Below are positions 58,375 to 64,000 of a stretch of DNA of 64,000 bases, in pieces. The DNA comes from Heterostelium album PN500 (Eukaryota > Evosea > Eumycetozoa > Acytosteliales > Acytosteliaceae). Under the pieces are notes generated by a model. The model ran no database searches, had not been told where the DNA came from, and saw only the letters and a program-made list of their open reading frames with translations. A program made the position numbers and the translations under genes. The stretch covers positions 682,001 through 746,000 of the forward strand of contig NW_008805065.1 of assembly GCF_000004825.1 (NCBI RefSeq). Direction: 5' to 3'. Every line of letters starts with the position of its first letter. Position 1 is the stretch's first letter.

Positions 58375-60122
58375 TTAATCTAAATCGAATCTTGAATATC
58401 CAGTAGATTTCTTTTTAGCCAAATCTAAAAGATTTGCATCAAATTTCTGTTTCTTATAGGGTTGGTTGTTTGAAGTGGTTGTAGTTGTTGAAGTGGTTAT
58501 TGTTGTCGTTACTGTTGTGGATATCGGTATGTTTCTAATATTTGAATTCTGAGAATAGGTTCTTGTTCCTCCTGTCATGCTAGAACTGTTCTTTCCAACG
58601 CCAACTTTAGCAGAATTGTCATCCTTGTTTGTGGTTTTACTCTTACTTTCAAACGGAAGCACTGGAAACTTTGGCATCTTATCAATCGACTGTGGAAATG
58701 GACTTTCTAAAAAATATGGATGTTTCAATGCTTCCGCTGCTGTTATTCTTTTATTTGGATCATATGTCTATTGTTATCGATTAGTAAGACCAACAAAATT
58801 GAATAATTATTATTTTTACATACCAATAATCTATTTAACAAATCTAAACCATTTTGAGATAGATTTGGAAGTTTACGTTTGAGATTGTTGTACGGTTGAT
58901 AGGGAATATCTAGTTTCTTACTGAGTGGAAGTGACGAGTATTGTGGCCATATAGAGTCATTTGGCGAGCCGAGTGTCTGATAGATTCTTTTGATTTGATC
59001 GATTTCATTGACACCGTTTATCATTGGGTAGGACAAGAGCAACTCGCCAAAGATACAGCCGATCGACCATATATCGATAGGTGCAGAATACGTTGTATCT
59101 CCCAGCAACAGCTCTGGTGCGCGATACCACAACGTCACCACCTTTGGAGTCATAGGAATATTGGGCACACTATATTTACGTGCCAGCCCAAAGTCTGCTA
59201 GTTTTAGAAATCCTGATTCTCCATACAATAAATTCTTTAAATAAAAGTTATTTAGTTTGGAATTGATCGATTGATTTGTTTATAAACAACTTACAGAACA
59301 TTTTAAATCACGATGAACAATCCATTTAGAATGTAGACACTCAACAGCACTCAAGAGTTGCATTATGAAACATTTTACAACCGATTCTTTGAATGGCGTT
59401 CTTATGCTGTCGACCAGACTTGCGAGATCATTCTCGAGATATTCAAAGACCAAGTAGACACTGTTCTCACTCGAACCAGTGACAACCTCAAGCAACTTTA
59501 CAACATTGACATGATCTATCTCTTTTAACAGCTCTATCTCTCTTAATGATGTCTATATATATATATTTATATAAATATCAAAAAACAATAAAGTAAAAGG
59601 TTAGTTTTTTATTAATTTATTCTTTTTTTTTTTGAATAAATACAAACTTGAGGCATTCCTTGTTTCTCTTTCTCCATTTTCAATTTCTTTAAAGCAACGA
59701 TTCTATCATTATCTTTATCTTTTGCTCTATCTTTTATTAATTTAGTATAAATTGAATGATTCGTAATTAGATAATTGGTTTGCTTATTCTAATAAATAAT
59801 AATAATAAATTTAATATAAAAATGACATACAAACAATACCATAGGTACCTTCACCGAGTACATTTAACTTCTCAAATGAAGAGATCGATCTAATTGTATA
59901 TATTTTCTTGAATTCTCTCTTTTTTTGATTTTGATTGTTATTAGATTTATTACTGCTACTACTTGTATTATTACTATTATTATTATTATTAGTAGTATTA
60001 TTATCTGTTAAAGTAGAAGAGCTAGATAAAGGTTGATCATCTATTTTTGTTGTTGTTGTTGTTATATTTTGATTGTTATTATAGTCATCATCATCTTCAT
60101 CATCACTATATGGAACAATCAT
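58375..60122 (-). CDS. cdk10: Cyclin-dependent kinase 10
   Basis: Five exons: 60122-59831, 59730-59648, 59552-59295, 59234-58824 and 58767-58375 (478 residues). The acceptor of exon 2 is fixed by homology: it joins GEGTYGIV to YRAKDKDNDRIVALKKLKM with no insert. CDK10 signatures follow: a PSTAIRE-like GMPQTSLREIELL, VHRDLKCSNLL, ADFGLARKYSVP, MTPKVVTLWYRAPELLLG and YNNLKRKLP. The N-terminal 80 residues are acidic, then Thr/Asn/Ser-rich. The C-terminal 120 residues are a Thr/Ser-rich extension ending GYSRFDLD, absent from the short animal protein. CDK10 pairs with cyclin M in animals and restrains Ets2; the dictyostelid partner is unknown. All catalytic residues are present. Confidence 0.92.
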
Positions 60123-60320
60123 ATCATTAATATCTTATATATCATTCGAATCTCTTATTACATTGATTGACCTTTTTATCTTTTTTGTATTTGATTTCAC
60201 AAACAAATTTTTTGCAAACTGACCAAAACTTAAATGTTTAACGATGTTTAATTTTATTATTTTTTTTTGTCACTTAGCCTGATTAGCTTTCACTTAATTA
60301 CAACAATATTTATTTCCTTT

Positions 60321-60499
60321 CTAAAGGAAATTGCAACTGTTAAGATCCAAATTATTGACTTGCATGAATTGGTATAAAGAGACTCCACATCCTTGAGCCA
60401 TACCGTAGCAAGTATTTTGAGGAATATCTCCAAGAACAAACCAAGATGAGCATTGTCCGGAACTGGCGACATCATTAAGAATCCAAATGTTAAATTTAC
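60321..60499 (-). CDS. Possible terminal exon of a small Cys-containing protein
   Basis: An open frame on the minus strand follows a good acceptor (AAAATAG) at 60500. It encodes GKFNIWILNDVASSGQCSSW, then FVLGDIPQNTCYGMAQGCGV, and ends DLNSCNFL. Five Cys and the composition suggest a secreted domain. The start exon is not found: the nearest ATG with a donor (about 60585) would join in the wrong phase. It could be a real gene with a first exon I cannot place, or a relic. Confidence 0.35.
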
Positions 60500-60719
60500 C
60501 TATTTTATTAAGATTTTTTAAAAACAAAAATTAATAAAACAATTAATTATTAAGTTAAAATCTACTTTCTTACTTTATTCATTCTTTTTTGATTTAATTA
60601 ATAGTTTTTAAGTTTTTTTTTTGAGTTAATTTATCTGATTGTGAATAATAAATATCCATTGTTGTTGGATATTTATATTGAATTTTCAATCAAATCTATG
60701 TCTTTTTTATAAATCTGTT

Positions 60720-62219
60720 TTATTTTATTAATACATATGTTTTAATCGAGGAGTTATAGATCATTTTAAAGTTGTATGACTTTTCTGATAAAAATTGTTG
60801 AATTTCTTTTACTAATTTGCTTAAATAGTTGTAGCTTTTGATTAATAAAACTTTTGATAGTGTATAGTTATTGTTGATATTATTGATAAAGATGTCTGTG
60901 AATTCGAAATCTTCTTCCCAACCTTTATGTGCAAAATAAGAGCGAACATCGATCTTCTTTAGATGTTTGTTTTGTACAAGCATTTCACCAGTCCATCCTA
61001 AATGTTGTCTATTCATATTGAAAAGTTTGAGATACTTGATCGATTGGTTCGATTTGTTCAATGTTGAATAGAATGATTCCGTTAGAACATCACATGATAT
61101 CGATAGCTTGGTAATCGTGTTATTCATTGTTAGAACTAGATTGAATTGTTCGGAAACCAGATCCAGTGCTACGGGATCGATGATTTTATGATTGGTACAT
61201 AAATTGGATAGGCTCATCTCTCTAAGTGTTTTGTTGGTAGACAATCGTTGACATAGATCTACCCATTCAGTTGTGTGATTCCTCAGTGCAAGATTATTGA
61301 TAAAGCCATCTTCTTGATGAACACCATGCATACATACACATCCATTCAAACGATCTCCATCTTCTTAACCCATCAGGCTCAGTACTGCCGCGACTTTGAA
61401 TGATTCCAAATGATCGTTAACCATCCACTTTATGTCTTTGATATCTATATAATCGATTTCTTTTATTTCGATAGATTGTAGTGACTTAATTCCAAATAAA
61501 TCTGAAAAAGATATGTGTGGACCGCCACATATCGGACCAATATTATCGTACTGGAAGTAGATATGATTGACACGCCACTTATTTATTACTGAAAAGTCAA
61601 TGATTGATCGATCATCATAGTCACTATCATATGATAAATCGACAATTTGAACATTAACAGATTGCAATACAGATCGATCAACGTCTTCAAAGGAAATCGA
61701 TTTGCTTTCTTTATAAAATATCGAATTATCAATATAATAATTGATTTTGATATTGTTGAATCGATTGATTATCTCTTTTAGTAGTTTGGTATCGGTGGTA
61801 AAGATATCCAATCTTTCAAGTTGTTTAAATCTCTCCAGAAACTGTAAGGTATCTTCATAGTGATTTTCATCAAAAGGCAATCGAATTGATAGACTAGTGA
61901 TGTTATCATACTGGTAGAGCGATGTGGTGCTCGATAGATTTGGTATGAGCTGATCAATTGTAAAAAGTACATCTTCTCGCTTTGAGGATTTAGTTTTCTC
62001 TATATCTACTAGATATGATCTACATAGTGTTCTACTGATATACTTGAACCACTCTCTACACACCAACGAATAATCTACAATACTGATCTTTTCTGAATAC
62101 AACTTTTTAAATCTATCATTTACAACAGCTATTCTAAACTCTTTTTCTGCCCAATTCAATCGTTTACCTATTAGGTGATCAATTATTTGGTAATGAATAA
62201 CATGTATTTGTATTGTCAT
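60720..62219 (-). pseudogene. F-box-like / leucine-rich repeat gene interrupted by one stop codon
   Basis: The frame from 62219 to 60720 is open over 499 codons except for one TAA at 61363-61365 after SLMG. Both halves are in the same frame and together match the gene at 9459-10907. The N-terminal part has DYSLVCREWFKYISR (as ALVCERWFKHV). After the stop come WVDLCQRLSTNKTLREMSLSNLC and LVQNKHLKKID, parallel to FCGLLANNRILRDLTIHNFC and SENKHISHL. Reading a short intron (GTTAAG...CATCAAG, 57 bp) would skip the stop, but the segment is not A/T-rich as introns here are and aligns as coding. So this is probably a single nonsense mutation, a polymorphism or an assembly error. Confidence 0.65.
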
Positions 62220-62573
62220 TTAAATAAAAGAATATGTTAACAAAAATAAAATAAAAATGTAGATCATAGATGACATTCGTTTTTTATCAACTTTTAAAAA
62301 AAAAATCAAATTTCATATCTAGAAATAAATCAGATACATCTATCTAGTAAGCTATAACTGATTAGAGATAATGGAAGAGAAGAAGAAAAGAGAAGAGAAT
62401 AATGAGGTTGACTTGATTTGACTTTAAACAAAAGAAAAGGTTGTAACACTTTTTTGGGGTTTAAAAAAAGTTATCAATTGATGTGTTTTTAAATGATCAA
62501 CAATTTTGTTACTATTATTTAATAGTTATTTTTTATTTGTTCAAAAGATATATATTACATATAAAAAAATAAA
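62220..62573. promoter_or_regulatory. Divergent intergenic region
   Basis: About 350 bp between divergent genes, A/T-rich, presumably with both promoters. No motif recognised. Confidence 0.4.
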
Positions 62574-62807
62574 ATGGGAAGTGTAAACTCAATTCCAATA
62601 ATAAATTATGCAGTAAATAAAGATGATAACAAAGTAAGAAAAAAACCAGTATGTATCTTAAACCAAAAATAATAAAAGATCAAATAATATTAATGTTTTT
62701 TTGATTTTTAAAAGCTTCCAAACAAAAATTTACTCTATTTAGTATCAATATTTGTTACATTAATCGTATTATACATTCTTTTTGTATTATCAGCAACAAC
62801 AAGATAG
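62574..62807 (+). CDS. Tiny membrane protein with N-myristoylation motif
   Basis: Two exons, 62574-62648 and 62715-62807, give 55 residues. It starts MGSVNSIPIINYAV, fitting the N-myristoylation pattern (Gly2, Ser6). A basic stretch (NKDDNKVRKKP) and a membrane span (LLYLVSIFVTLIVLYILFVL) follow, ending SATTR. The donor is GTATGT after a Pro codon and the acceptor is AAAAG, phase 0. No known family. The codon structure, clean splice and orderly lipid-anchor/basic/helix layout support a real gene, though at this size chance cannot be excluded. It lies 187 bp upstream of, and in line with, the NADAR gene. Confidence 0.55.
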
Positions 62808-62994
62808 ACTGCTTTTTAAAAACAATGAAAAAGGTTATAAAATAAAACATTCTTCAATTTTTCACAAAAATGAACTTAATATTATATTATATTTCAACAG
62901 TCGCTTAACCAAATTCAAAATCAATTGGTTAAAAAATATAAATATATAAATAAATAAAAAAATAAATAAATAAATTAAGTAAGAAAATATAAAA

Positions 62995-63682
62995 ATGGTT
63001 AGACCAACAATTTATTTTTATAGAGCAGCTGATGCATATGGTTGTTTCAGTAACTTTTCAGATCATCCTGTAATGATGGATGGATATATATGGCCAACAA
63101 GTGAACATTACTATCAAGTAAGAATGAAAATCAGAGAATCATTCCAAATTTAAAAACTTATGAAATCATTTTTATTTGCTAGGCAATGAAATTCAAAACA
63201 ACAGATATTGAGTATTACCATCAAATTAGAGATGCAGAATCTCCAGCAAGAAGTTTTAAAATGGGAAATACATATGCACATGACAAAAGAAGAGACTGGA
63301 ATCAAATAAAAGATCAGGTTATGTATGATGTAGTCCTTAATAAATTTCTACAAAATAAAGATATTCAAAGAAGTATATATTTTAAAAAAAAAAATTGCCT
63401 TTTATCTATTTATACTGATTCAAAATGAAATATAGTTTTACTAGATACTGGTATATCAAAAATAGTGGAACATACGAGATGTGATGACTATTGGGGTGAT
63501 GGTTCTGATGGAAAGTAAGTGATAAAATCTAATTTGTTAAAATGAAGATGCAGATTTATATAATAAAAATTAATTAAACTAATTATATATATAGTGGTAG
63601 AAATCAACTTGGTAAGACATTGGAGCTGGTAAGAGAGTTTATAAAGAATGCAAATGAAAAAGAGCTACAAGACAATGTTTAA
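62995..63682 (+). CDS. NADAR-domain protein (YbiA-like)
   Basis: Four exons, 62995-63117, 63183-63372, 63436-63514 and 63595-63682, give 159 residues, the normal length of a single NADAR domain. Family motifs are complete: FSNFSDHPVMMDGYIWPTSE then HYYQAMKF across the first splice, DAESPARSFKMGN, then LLLDTG, CDDYWGDGSDGK and NGRNQLGK across later splices. NADAR enzymes cleave N-glycosidic bonds. E. coli YbiA acts on riboflavin-pathway intermediates, and some bacterial NADARs remove ADP-ribose from guanine in DNA. The cellular substrate here is unknown. Introns are 58-80 bp, and three of the four exons end out of phase 0, yet all phases join. Confidence 0.88.
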
Positions 63683-63744
63683 TAAAAAATGTATATGATA
63701 ATATTTTATTTATTTAATCCAAAAAGAAAAGTAAGGAAAATATT

Positions 63745-63958
63745 TCAAAGAGATGATCTTCCTTGGTAGAACATTCCATCCATATCAATTGTTTTGTTCG
63801 TAATATGACATCCAAAACCTTCTCTAGCAGAGTTGATCAAAAGTCCACGATCTAAATCGATTCTTGGTGTTTCACACCAGATCCAAATTTTGGTGGCTGG
63901 ATTGTACAAAAAGTCACTGTCAGCGAAGGAATCGGAGCCTGGGATTTCATAAACTTTA
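63745..63958 (-). CDS. 3' end of an unidentified gene
   Basis: On the minus strand a frame of about 70 codons ends at 63745. It reads YEIPGSDSFADSDFLYNPAT, then KIWIWCETPRIDLDRGLLIN and SAREGFGCHITNKTIDMDGM, ending FYQGRSSL. A plausible acceptor (TTAAAG) lies just above 63957, and the remainder would run off the window edge. Composition and the dense aromatic/Asp/Gly motifs look like a real, conserved globular end. I do not recognise the family. Confidence 0.6.
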
Positions 63959-64000
63959 ATTTTTTGTATTGTGTTTTAAGTTATATTAATGGTTATTAAA

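Noticed and set aside
61310-61367. 57-bp intron explaining the stop in the F-box/LRR-like gene
   Set aside because: Ends fit GT...AG, but the base composition is coding-like, unlike every other intron in the window, and the segment aligns with the paralogue's coding region. Kept only as an alternative.
1-64000. CRISPR arrays, bacterial operons, LTR or capsid-bearing elements
   Set aside because: None seen. There are no regularly spaced repeats, and no reverse transcriptase, integrase or capsid motifs in any frame I read.

Overview
This window is nuclear DNA from a dictyostelid social amoeba, probably not D. discoideum itself because the coding stretches are less AT-rich than in that species. 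Three things point there. Intergenic DNA is extremely AT-rich with long A or T runs. Coding regions carry AAT (Asn) and CAA (Gln) triplet runs. Introns are short (mostly 70-100 bp), nearly pure A/T, and of the GTAAGT...AG type. The gene families fit as well: an RCC1/5-phosphatase fusion, a zizimin DOCK protein, a frizzled/smoothened-like receptor, PMP-repeat secreted proteins and F-box-like leucine-rich proteins. About 30 protein genes, one tRNA gene and several gene relics can be supported. Many gene models below were assembled by hand by checking splice sites and phase, including several small multi-exon genes with no long open frame.

Layout. 0.6-4.2 kb: RCC1 plus inositol-polyphosphate 5-phosphatase (minus), with one apparent frame break. 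5.4-7.2 kb: a divergent pair of small secreted paralogues. 7.3-8.6 kb: a CENP-S/MHF1 histone-fold protein. 8.9-9.0 kb: a tRNA-Gly whose anticodon reads ACC, next to a 43-base A tract. 9.5-12 kb: an F-box/LRR-like protein and a Cys-rich membrane protein. 13.5-15.4 kb: arginyl-tRNA-protein transferase (ate1). 15.7-18.9 kb: two single-repeat cullin-like genes flanking a tail-anchored protein gene. 19.1-19.5 kb: a ZNF706-like mini zinc finger. 21-27.3 kb: a zizimin Rho GEF in eight exons. 27.4-30.3 kb: a PMP-repeat secreted protein with a broken copy upstream. 30.3-33.7 kb: GNAT, HIBCH and a FluG-like amidohydrolase. 34.7-37.6 kb: a secreted protein and a class 3 lipase. 38.6-40.7 kb: an AGFG-like ArfGAP. 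41.9-43.9 kb: a frizzled-like receptor. 44.2-47.4 kb: a bubblegum-type acyl-CoA synthetase with a very long low-complexity tail. 48.8-50.3 kb: a papain-family protease. 48.3-55.8 kb: a beta-lactamase-like serine hydrolase family (one intact gene, one damaged copy, two relics). 56.3-58.4 kb: a large dictyostelid-type protein. 58.4-60.1 kb: CDK10. 60.3-62.2 kb: an orphan exon and an F-box/LRR-like gene cut by one stop. 62.5-63.7 kb: a 55-residue myristoylation-motif membrane peptide and a NADAR-domain protein. The right edge holds the end of an unidentified gene.

No operon-like pathway is visible. Neighbours are functionally mixed, as is usual in this group. Local structure comes from tandem or divergent duplication: secreted paralogues, cullin-like genes, PMP-repeat genes and serine hydrolases. 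Nothing in the window clearly constitutes a new multi-gene system. The most unusual items are the tRNA-Gly(ACC), the single-repeat cullins, the small secreted family, the ArfGAP lacking its arginine finger and the synthetase tail.
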